Of a stretch of 44,074 nucleotides of DNA, positions 24,980 through 36,900 are shown piece after piece (position 1 is the first letter of the stretch; every line of letters begins with the position of its first letter). This stretch comes from a virus. Both the position numbers and the translations under genes were made by a program. The notes beneath the pieces were generated by a model. That model had not been told where the DNA came from, ran no database searches, and was given only the letters and a program-made list of their open reading frames with translations. The stretch spans positions 1-44,074 of IMG/VR virus record IMGVR_UViG_3300009173_000025, one strand, 5' to 3'.

Positions 24980-27900
24980 TAGTCTTCATCCTCTGGCACT
25001 GCTTTAAAAACATGATCCCAGTCCACCAGCGATCCAATTTTGGTTGTACCCTCTGCCTGTCCTGCTATGTGTGCGTCGGTCAATTGATCTTCGGTATCTC
25101 CCCGAATAGGCAATCTAGACTTTTTAATAATATCCTCATAGGCTGGTGTTGCAGACACTCCACCCTCTACTTGGACCAACTCAACCAAAGAGAAAAAGTC
25201 ATATGGCCAATTATAACTATACTCTGGCGCTGCTTCGCCAAATTCAAAGTCAAACTTAAATCTATCATCATCTCTTGAGTCTGCCGTGACAGAATAATAA
25301 TCTATATTAGCTTTTCTCTTAACCTTAAAAGTCAACCAACGAACGTTCGGTGGGAGCTTTTTGGCTTCATAAAATTCAACAGGATTCATCTCATGTGATA
25401 TGACTACTGAATCTTTCTCAGCGGTCACAGCGATCTTCGGCATAACCCCCTGCCAAATGTCAGCCAAATCCTGCTTGTCCAAAGTGTGATGAAATTCAAA
25501 AATGTACATAACAAACGGGAACTCACCAGACTTCAGCGGATAAGTAATGAAATCAAATTGAGGCGGCATGTTATATTTTTTTATGTTAGTAATCATTTCA
25601 GAAACAGACGTACTTGGAATATCCTTTTCTACGCTGTATTCACTAGATGCACCTTCGTGTGGAATTGCTGGCTTACCTGCTTCAATATTTTTCTTAGTGT
25701 AATTGAAGAGCTTCTTAGAAAGTTTGAAAAAGTTTCGTCCCATAACATTAACCGTTGACGCCATCGTTTTACTATTAATAGGCTCATCTACGAATGGAAT
25801 CATAACCACTGCTTCTGAAATTTCTTTTTCGTCAGCTAGCTCGCCAACTCTCTCCGTTGAGGTTTGGAACCCACACACGTCCACCAGAGAGCCAACAGTC
25901 TCGATACAGCGAACGTATTCCTCATCTGTTTCCTCTGGGTAGAAATCGTATGTTCCACCTTTTTTATTCCACACAATCTTACCATTTTCATCTACAAAAT
26001 GTATAGCTGCTGGGCTTTGTATATCATATGGAACGCCAACGCTACCCGGCTCAATAGCAATAAGCGGTTCTAAATCTGTTCCTGTTCGATCTGGATCTCT
26101 CTCCACCCACTTAATCTCTACCATCCCGGCATCGGCTTGAATTGTAACGCCTGTTGAATATTTTGCTTCTGCTTGCCAGCAAAAGTCTGATTCAAGTCTT
26201 GAGCGCCCATTAATATAGTGTGCAATCGCTTTAGCAATATTTATTGGCTGCACCATACCTTGACTCCAGCCAGCGTACTGACCCCAATTCCACTGGTGGT
26301 TGAAATTAGTATGAATTCCTTCTGCGCCCAGATATGCTTCTACATCATATTCTCCACGGTGTACGGGTCCAGTTCCAGTGGTGCTCATTGTTCCACCCGC
26401 TCCACCGCCATTGACGCTAGCAGGTGGCCAAACCATAAGAGCTTGAAAATTTTGTTGTGTATTAAATGTTACAACTTTGGGAGGACCAGCGTTAATCCCT
26501 AAAGTGCCAAACCAATTAAACGAAGTTGCAGCGGTGTTCTGATCAGTATAGGTCGGCTCAAAAACGTTTGCACCGTAATAGTCAATCTCGGTTTCGTTTC
26601 CTGAGTTGTTGCCCCAAAGATCAACAAAGCCGCCCCAGCCATTGAGATCGTAAACATTTGTTGGCTGACCGATTGTAATCTCTGTTTCGTCACCATGAGG
26701 ACTTGTCAAGGTAATCTTAGAATCGTGGAGTTTCCATGTTTGAACATCTGGAATAATAATCTTTGCTGTTGGAACTTCATGGTTCTTCGTAGAAAGCTCA
26801 CACTTAATCGGAGTCTTCATATCCCTCCGTCGTTTATAAGATTCCTCTAGGGTAATAAAAATACCCTCTTCTGCTTCGGGGATTTGACCATATCCAGACC
26901 ACATACCAATACCTCTGGCGTCGTGCGGCAAGCGTTCTGTGGTGCAGGCTTCTCCGCAAGGAGGAAGCTCTTGACTTCCCTCGAAAAACTCTTCACAATT
27001 CCAACCAACGTGAGGGGCGCAAGCTGAAACAGTACATTGATATAATGAAACAGCCAAACTTGCATTCAAAGAATACCCAAGGGCATTTAAAGCCTTTACT
27101 TGATCTGGTCTAAGGTCTGTTAAACCAGCATTCTGAACCGCAACAGAAAGCGTATCCATCGTCGCCTCAACCGGGTATTGGCGCATACGAAGATTATCCT
27201 CTGTTTTGAAGTTTAATGTAGGACACTCAAACCGTGGTGAAATAGTCCACACCGAGCTTTCGGAAGTATCACTATCTTCTGCCGTCCTAGCCAAATAAGG
27301 CTCTTTAATAGAGTCCAGAACATCAGGCAATTCATAAGGAGAGCGAACTACATCATATGTAATTTTCCTTTGTTTAGTTCGACCAAAGAAATTAATTGAA
27401 GCCTCCATAGGCATTCTTCCCTGATAGGCTGGAGTATTTCTATACTCAGTGTTCCTATAAACCAAGGAGGCAGCAGACAAGGATGGATCTGGCGGGACCA
27501 TCTTGTTTGCAAACAGTTCGTCCATCTCTTCGTTTACATATTGAATGGATGAATTCTTAAAAATATCATCGAGCGTTGGACGCCCATCTTCAGTAGGTTC
27601 AAAGATAACTCTTGCTTTAGCTCGACCATAAAAATATGGTGGAACATATGGTGCTTGGGCTGGGTCACCAATATAAAATTGATCCTCCATGTTCTCAAGA
27701 TATTTAACGGCTGGACCGAAATATCTCCCCTCTGTAGTAAACGGCTTACCAGATGCATCGAGGACTTGTGAACCAGCGCCATCAAGAACTTGACACGCCT
27801 CCCCGTCGTGGGGGCTAGAAGTCATCGCAAAATCTTCTGTAACATACAGTTGCACATCCATGTAATACATTGTTCCGCTAGTAACTGTTTTAAAATCTTT

Positions 27901-30900
27901 TTCTGGCTGCGAAGCAAATGTTGTGAACCCTTTTCTTTTCAAGAAGAAGTTTGGAACCTCTGCTAAGAAATTATGCATCGCCATTTCATAAAGAGGATTC
28001 TTTCGTCCAAGCCATTCAAAATACGGGTATCGCAAGTTTTCATCTGGTTCGCCAGCAATGCCTGAAATAGTGGAATTAGGTGGAGCATCATCCGGTAGGC
28101 TAAACATCGCCGTATCGAGTGTTGGCTCAAATCTCTCCGCATAATATGATGGAGCAAGGAGAAATATCTTAGAAAGCTCTTGACTGTTTTGTAACGGAAG
28201 AACCGAGTCGATAGAAACCAACCCCTCAAATGGAATTCTAAAGTTGGGCGCTTCTCCTAGAAACGCACCCTCACACCCAGCATCATTTACAAGTCTCAAC
28301 TCTACTTCGGGATTATCTGATCTTGAAGGAGCAACACTCATCGACGCCATTTCCCGCACTTCGTTTTTAATATCCTCCGGTGAAGCTCCATCGAATGCAC
28401 GTCCGAAGCCCTCAATAACTTGTCTTGGATCAACTTTGGCTGGGTCTAGGGCACCACTGGCAAAGCGGTCTATGAGAAGACCAGATAACTCCCTTTGTGC
28501 TTCTTCCGTTAGCTTTCCTTTATCTGCCACCTGTCCACGGGCTGCGAGAATTTTCATCATCTCGACTGTCGCTGCTGCGACTATATTGTTAACATGAGAC
28601 AGGTTAGCATCGGAGATGACACCCCTTACTGGTCCAGCAGTAGAAAGCTCGCCGCTCGCCACCTCGCTACAAGAAGGTAAGTCGTCATCGCAGTTTTCAG
28701 TGCAACACCATACAACCTCATAGTACCTGTCGAGAAAACGATCCCGCATATCATTAGAAGTGCCGTCATGCTCGCCTGCGTAACAAGCCCAATCCACCGC
28801 AATGCCAGACTTAATTGTATTATAAAGAATGCCCGGTGCGAAGAAAGGCTGCGTCATTGCTTGCAAAGTCCTAGCCCTTTCATAAGCCTGTTCGTCATTC
28901 TCTCCAACAACATATGGAGAAATAGAATCATAAAACAAGCTAGCTAGCTGGACCGTTCTCTGAGATGGATAAAATCCATTATAGGGAAGCAGCTTTTTGA
29001 TCGCATTTATTTTTAAGGTCAATCTGGGGTAAGCGTCGATTCCTAATTCTCTGTGATCTTCATACACTTTATCAATATGTTGAATAGCGTCGGTATGTCC
29101 ATAACATTTAAAGAAATCTTCTTTCCAAACAGTAGTCTCGCATAACTCCCGTTCCCAAACTGGAATGCCCATTTTCCACCAGCCACTCATCTTCGCACAA
29201 TTATCATATGGGCGATATATTTTTTTCTGGAGATAATTTGTTTTATCTATCTCGCTGATCGTCCGCAGGTTGAGGTAATGGACCCTCGCATCTGGCGGTC
29301 TGACAAAAAACTGATGGTCAAGCTCATCGTTGACGATACCATCGGGAACATCGTCGTCAACGATGGTTCTCCCAGTCGGAGTGACCATTTCAGTGGTTCC
29401 ACTTTCTGAGCAATTCATTTTTTTAGCCCATTCTGCATACACATCATTTAAGTTTTCGCACTGTTCTCCGTAATGATGTATGGCAAAGATAGACTCCACC
29501 GGAGTATCTGTTGAACCTGCTGGTAGGGCTGGGTTTATGATTGAGTTGAAAGCCGCCTTTCTTACACACTCTTCCAGTTCGGATAAGTGTGCCTCACTGT
29601 TTACATCAAAAGTTTCTTTCCCCGGAGTGTTGAAGGCGCAGCCAGTAGAGGTTGATCCCTCTTGAAGCGTCATTGAGGCGAAATTAATCATGTCCGTTAA
29701 ATTGGCTGGTTCTAGGTCTACAAAACCCCCAGTGTATAATGACACATCATTTACTTTACCTCGCAATACAGCATCAGGTTCAAAAGCACTCGTCTTCCTA
29801 ATATATACTGGTCCTGTCTGTGGATGGACAGGGTTCTGAACGTATCCTCTCAGGGTATGTCGGTCTTTCTCCATCGGATTTTCAAATTTAATACACTTGC
29901 CAAAAGTAAAGTTATTAATCAAATCAAAGGATTGAAACTCAAAATCTTCTGGCTGCTTGGTTATATCGTGTGGCACTTGATTGTGACCAGAAGAACCCTG
30001 CGCTGCCCACGACTTCACATTGTGAAACAATGCCCCGTTGTGCTTGATTGCGTTTGGAATCGACGTGCGAGCCGCTGGAAATGGGCTGTGAGTATCCTGT
30101 CCTAACATCTCATGATATGCGTGATGAGATGGAATTTGCTTTCCATTTACAAACAAGAAAGCTTTGTGGCTATTAATCCATGCGGGGTCGCCAGCATTGG
30201 TCGTGCTGACAGTTGGTCCTGATTTGCCCATTTTCTCATTTGAGCCTCCAATATAAACCATAACAATGTGCTGCCATGTCCCATGAAGAGAGCCGTCGTG
30301 TAATTCTATATCAAAGTGTAGTTTGTTCCCGCAGTCATCAACAAGCATAGGTCGCCCACTAAGTGCGTTTGGATTGCTGACAAGATCAATAAATTGATGG
30401 GAGTCGCCCTGTGCGGGGTTATCATAAAAATCTTTCAGATAAAACGACAATCTTTTATCCATACCGTATTTTGGAGTTGCTCCGTCTTGCTCGCCTTCTG
30501 GCTTATTCAAGGAGTCAGGTAGGTTGCGGTCATCGACTATATTTAACTGCCCTTGCTTGTTAGCACGGTTTTCCAGTTCCGAAAGTTCTGGTTGTTGTTC
30601 AAGGTCGGCGTCACCAATTAGACCCTCAATATCACGAATTGCTGCCATCGGCTTAAACAAATTTGTTAAGTCTTGTTCGGACGGTGGACCTTCATATGAA
30701 AAAGTAAAACCACCCATACTTTGGTTTTCTGCTTGCCTCCAGCCATCATGGTCAACGTTCACCCAAAATGAAAGCGTAAAACAAGACTCTCCTTTTGCTT
30801 CGTGATAAGCATTTCGGATTGCGCTGGTAATATCTGGTGGGGAAAGTTCGTACCCATCAAGATCAAGGCATTCGCCATAGTCCGTGTCCGTGTCTCCTGT

Positions 30901-33900
30901 GCCGTCAAAATTGCCTCGGATCTCCGCAAGGGACGGTGCCCCGCCAATAGGGATTCCCTCGCCGGGAATTTCTGGATAAGTATCAAACAACTTTACATAA
31001 CTGAAATAGCAATCTACATCGCCCTGTAAATTATTATATTGTAACCCAGTATCTCCAAGGGACACTTTCATAAACTCGCCTTCGCCACCCTGTCGTTGGT
31101 GTGGGGCGGTTGCTTCATGGTGGTCAAAGAATGAATAACTGTTCTTAAGTTCTTCTGTGTCTTCGCCATAAAACATTTTGGCGTCTTTAAGTTTTAAAAT
31201 CGTATTTAATTTTGTAATTGGCTGTGCCACTGCACATTTCCAATTAGTTGCAACTGCATCAAGGGGAACAGGCTGTTCTTGTAAACAGTTATCAAGAATA
31301 ATTGTGTTTGCCATTTCCCCATTATTGAATGACTCAAATCCTGCCGCCCAATTTATTTCATAGGTGTAGCCGGATACCAAATTTTCAAAATCATCCTGCA
31401 AGAAATTAATGCCGTCATATGAATGATAAGATTGATATTGAGTATAAGTCTCTCCACTTGTTTCGGGAGCTTCTGGCTGTTGACCGCCGATCCGTGTGAA
31501 CGTTCCAATTGTTTCAAACATTTTCTTATTTTCAGAACGAAAATCTCCACCCATCTCATTAACATAATATTTCATGTTTGAGGAAATTCTAAATTCTGGT
31601 AAGATTGAATAATTTTGTCCAATCAAACGAATGTCTTTATTATACTCTTCGTATGAATCATACCAAGGGGCTTTGCCACTTAGGGCTGCTGTGTTCCAAG
31701 CCCAGCCTTCTTCTGTCGCTTTGCAAGATTGTGGATTATGAATATACTGTGGAGTCGGTCGTGGTGCCATCCATTCTTGATATTCTTTTACAGGGCAACA
31801 GCAAGAATCTTTTGTATCGCTTTCACCTTCGACTGGCTGACCTGTTTCTGGGTCTAAGAGGGGCAAACACGGCGCAGGAATATCGTGCCACTTTCCGTTC
31901 TGTGGATCTTCAATCTGGTATTTATTACATTCTTGATCAATCAAAGATAAATCAAGACGAGTGTAAAATCCCAAACAAGTATCTGAATACCAATCTGGAG
32001 AATAGTGACCATTCCCTTCGTTAAAGTCTGGGTTTGTATTTGTGCCATCGTAAACATATCCCCTAAATTGAGCGAAGCCTGCCCAACCCAAATCTCCACG
32101 CATGACCCTAACGGACTTCGCTCGATTTAATAGAATCTTGGTTTTTACCCCTGCCATCTCCGGTGGGAGATTGGAGGGACAAAACTGAGCCAAATCTTCT
32201 CCGTTTCCGGCTGCGCCCAGACGAACACCAATATCTTCATCCCAATATTTGTGATAGTCTAACGCCCACACGCTGCTTCTTCTAACTGGATAATTAAAAC
32301 AATTAAGAGCAGTTGTGTTGTTTGTGTCAACTGCAAAGTTATAAGCCCACTCAGTTGGGTGAGTCACAGCACCACTCTTAGATTTAAGCTCTGTTCTTTT
32401 ACGGTCATTAGCATCAGTGTGCCAGAAATTTCTTATCTCTGAAACTCTTTTATCATATCCATTTACTCCATAGCCCGATACCTCTTTATAGTTAAGCCTT
32501 GAACGGATTTTAGCCAGTCCGACATTTCTATGTTTCGGGAAGATATATTCTTTGTATACCATTCCAAAGAACTTGGGAGAGGTCGAAGCCTCAGAATCCA
32601 TATATTGCTCAAGGAGGGTATCATACATTTGCTTATCACACTTTACAAGAGACAGCCTTTGTGTAAGAAACGGGTTCGCAAACATCTCAAGATTGTTGCT
32701 AAACGTATGTTTCAGCCTACCGCCAACACGACTGCCGGGGAAGCCCAGCCTGTGAGTCATTGGCATATTCCACGCCGCACACGGTTCAACATAATTTGTT
32801 ACCGAGTCTGATCTTCGTTCTCTGAAAACAAGTCTTCTTTCTTGTTCCGTTCCATCCTTCCTTGGATCAATTTTATAAACGAAATCCATTGCCCTTGTGT
32901 GGTCAAGCATAGAAATAATATTATTGTTTCTATGGAAACGAGTGATTGGATGTTCGTGTCCTCTAATTTGTTTCCATGATGGATGTTGATACGGACCATT
33001 TCTATGCAACATCAAATCATTAAAACTTAGAGATGGCACATATGCATCATTAAGTTGGTCCTCTATAAGATCGCAATTTAGAGCCGGTGAATAAACACCC
33101 CCATTTGAGTATGACACATTGTTAACACTCCCTGCTGTATATTGGCTGATCACATCAGCGTGAGGATCTGTTATATTAGGAACGATATTACCCTCATCAT
33201 CAAGAATGAAGTCTGGCAGGTTAACCAATTTATAGGTTGGTTCCCCGGCTGGGGACTCACTAACGTTTATCAACTGCTGTTTCGTGGGATGATAATATTG
33301 ATCGTACTTTTTCCAAGCGGCTGAGTTAGAGAGATTATCTCCGAGCATGTTAACCCCCGCCCAACTATATTCACAATATCCAAGTTCGGTGTTAGTTATA
33401 ACATTCTCATATGAATAGGGGTGGTGCTTTTCATCCCACCTTTTAAACACACGCATGAACGGAAAACCAGACTCAATAACCAGCTTACTGTCGTCCCACA
33501 AATTGTCGAGCAATGTGACGCCCACAGAAATAGAATACTGTGCCAGCGTATACTCTTGTACTGTGGAATCTAAAGATGAGCCACGGAGCGTAAAATGTCC
33601 GAGTGCCCAGTTGTCATGATTATTTTCAATATAGGAGCCATCAATAAGAGAAATCTTCCAATAAGGATCTTCCTTAATCGGTCCAGCCCTCTCTCCCTTT
33701 AGTGGGGGATCGGTATAGTCCGATGGAAAGGTTGTGTTATCAAATGGTTTTGCCTCTGGCATCAATCCGTATTCTGGATCATCTGGGTCCACAACAATTG
33801 TTGGATACTCCGCTCTCATGTTTGTAAACGGCTCAGCACGTCCCTGTGGACAATCCACAGGAAGAACTGAATCTTTAATCCAACTATATTGATAACCGCT

Positions 33901-36900
33901 TTGCGGGACTTGGTGCTGTTGCCACCAGTTATCAAAAGTCTCTTTGCATACATATTTGACTTTAATTGGGAACCAATATGGGAGACAACACGGATGACCG
34001 GGAGGATAAACAACATCAGGATCGCAATCATTGTCTCCACAATCACTACAGTCTTCATCATACTGTTCTGCCCAGTAGCCTTTTGCTGCCGATAGATCAA
34101 AATATTCTGTTGGTCGGAAAACGTATTTTACGTTCCTGTTCATCTTGTGATAGTTCGCCGCACAGAACACACCAGTGTCGCCGGGAGAACCGGGATTAGG
34201 ATCTAGCAACGGATTCCAATCAGCCCCCCATACGTCATCTGGATTTGTTTTAATGTCCCAACAATCCAACACTGGACGCTGGCGATACCAACTTCTATAC
34301 CCGCCCCACCTTGCATGGTGTGTCAACCACCTCTTAAGGTGTACACGAACATCAAGGTTCCTAAAGTTTAATTGATTGTGTGGAGAGAACTCTTCAGCTT
34401 CCACGTCCATCATACCTCTTGGAATTGTATGTGGTGAACCGGGTGCAGAAAATCGCTCTACAAATACATGTCTGTGTTTATATAAATGAGGATCGGCTCG
34501 CAGTGCTTTCCATTCTTCTACCCACTCTCGACCATATTGTTTATGTGTCTGTTCGCCGTCAGGGTGTAGTTGTCTAATCGGAAGCTCAAAATCATAATGT
34601 CCCTTAACCACCTTAGACTGTACAGACCACACATCGTGTGCTGGGATTCCTTCAATTTTAGTAAACCACGAATTGTTCTTTTTTCTGGAGACTGTCTGAG
34701 AGAATTCGTACAAGAACCTAAAGTTACCCAGAATCGGATTTTCCAACGTGGTCTTAACATTTCTAATGTTAACTGGTCGCTTTGCCTTTTCGTCTCTGTA
34801 ATATCTTGCCCGTGGGTTGTGTACACTAATTTGATCTGGACCGATGAAGCATCCAGTCTCCGCATCAAACAGCCACGCTTCTGGTCTGGTCGTCTGGTCG
34901 TCATCGCCATGATTAAATACAATGTGACGATACTGTAAGCCACCAACGTGGGTGTCCGTGAAGACGCCCTGCATCGGAGTTTCCATGTCGTCACCATAGG
35001 TGTCAGAGTGGACGTTGCCCCAATAGCGACCCGTGTGGGCGTCGTCATCTGCTACATCAGCATACAAGTCGAATGGAGATAACAATGTACCCTTCGCCTG
35101 ATTTTCTTCGGTGCCCTCACGATATTTTTTATTTGCCGCTGCGAAAGCAAGGCGTCGTTTCATGGTGTATTCGGATTCGTAATCATCCAAACAATCAAAC
35201 CCAGCAACTTGATTTGCGTCTTCAAGACAAACAGTGCCCTCTGAGGCAAAAGGAGTTTCGGTTCTTACATAATGAAGCTTCTTATTCTGTGGGTAATTTC
35301 TACCTCCGTGGATTGGTACATTTTCATCAACGGAAAACTTATAAGGCTTAGAAAGGTTTCTAAGAACAAAAGTAGAAGCCTGATAAGACTCCATATTATA
35401 ACTGTTTGTGCCGTGTGCAAAACGTCGATCTTCCCACGAACCAGAATCAATTGTTTGATAGGCGTGAAGAAGTTGATTTTTGTCTGCATCAATATCATCA
35501 TAACCAGTTGTGAGAAGTGGGTGGTTTCTCTCTGTGCGAAGATTCCACCATAGGCAATTCTTCTTTTCTTCTAAAGCTGCTCGCCCATGCTTCCAATTAT
35601 ACAACATTTCATTAATGCCGAGAATGGGAACCTCTGGAGGCTTGTCCTTCATTTCAAGAGTTGGGTATTTATTCCAATATTTATTTCTCTCTAATATGTG
35701 ACTCTCGATTAAAGTTCGTAGTTCGTCAGAGAAATTTGCCGAAGCGGGAATTAATTCTTGAAGCATCGCACTGATGGAAGAATCAATCCACTTATAAAAT
35801 TCCACATATCTTTCAAATCTCGGTACGTTATCAATCTTTGCAAAAAAGATGTGACGGAGTTTGCCGAGATCCTTATATTCCATTCGGTAGCGGTTGACGC
35901 CTTCGCCTACAAGATTATTAAACTCTACAATAGAGGCAAACATCTCTAACTGTTCTTCAGAGATGTTTTGATACATGCTCTTTTCAATCGCCCAGAAGTG
36001 ATTAATTGCTTTAGACTCTTTCGTGAACACGTCATCATCTTGGCGAAGAATATTAATTGTATCTGAGCTATGAATAATTTCTGGCAAGTGTTGCCTAGAG
36101 GTATAAACATAATCTCTGTCAATTACTTCTTTGTCGTTAGGGTAATAATAATCACCTCTTGCCGTGTGCTGATACTCGGTAACTTTTCCAAGCCAATCAT
36201 ATTTTCCACCGGGAAGAGTCTTGTCCAATGAGCCAGAAGAAACGTCTTCAACCCAGAACCCAGCATCAGACAAAATTGTATTAACTGTTGGGTCGCCGCC
36301 ATCGGCAACGGTCACTGTTGCAAAGTCCCAATGGAGAACTAGGGTTTCAATTTGAGGGACATGATAAGTATCAAGAACTCCTTCTGCAAAGTAAGCTGGC
36401 TTGTATGGTCGCTTGCGACCCCAATTTGTTGTGTCCCTAGCATGGTCTTGGATTGTGTCGCTGTCGAGGTAATCAGCCCAATATCTAACACTGCCGATCT
36501 TAATGTCGGTTTGCATTAGGGGTTCTGGGTTAGTATGGTCTGGACCGAAATCCCTGTAATGAGCGCCAACATAAATTCTTTTATATGCGTTGAGTGCGCT
36601 CTTTGCATCAGGGGCTGCAACAGCTTGCGTCAATAAAAACTCTTCTTGAACGTCGCCAAGAACAGTATTAACTCCATAAAACTCAAATGTATATTCTTCG
36701 TCAACTGGAGGATCACCTGCAAACTCACTACCCAAAACCAAATCTGTTAAGGGTCTTTTGTTTTGATAAATTCTAACCGCAAAATTCCATTGCTCGTTGT
36801 TATAAACTTCTGGATAGAAGCCAGTCTCTAATTCAAATCCGCCGAAGCCTTGTGCCCGTAACTTGAACTTGACGTTTTTTCGTTCCTCTCCGTCAATCTC

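Noticed and set aside
28244-28597. Plus-strand 117-codon frame within the giant gene
   Set aside because: It is antisense to a helical, Ala-rich part of the giant protein and has no independent support.
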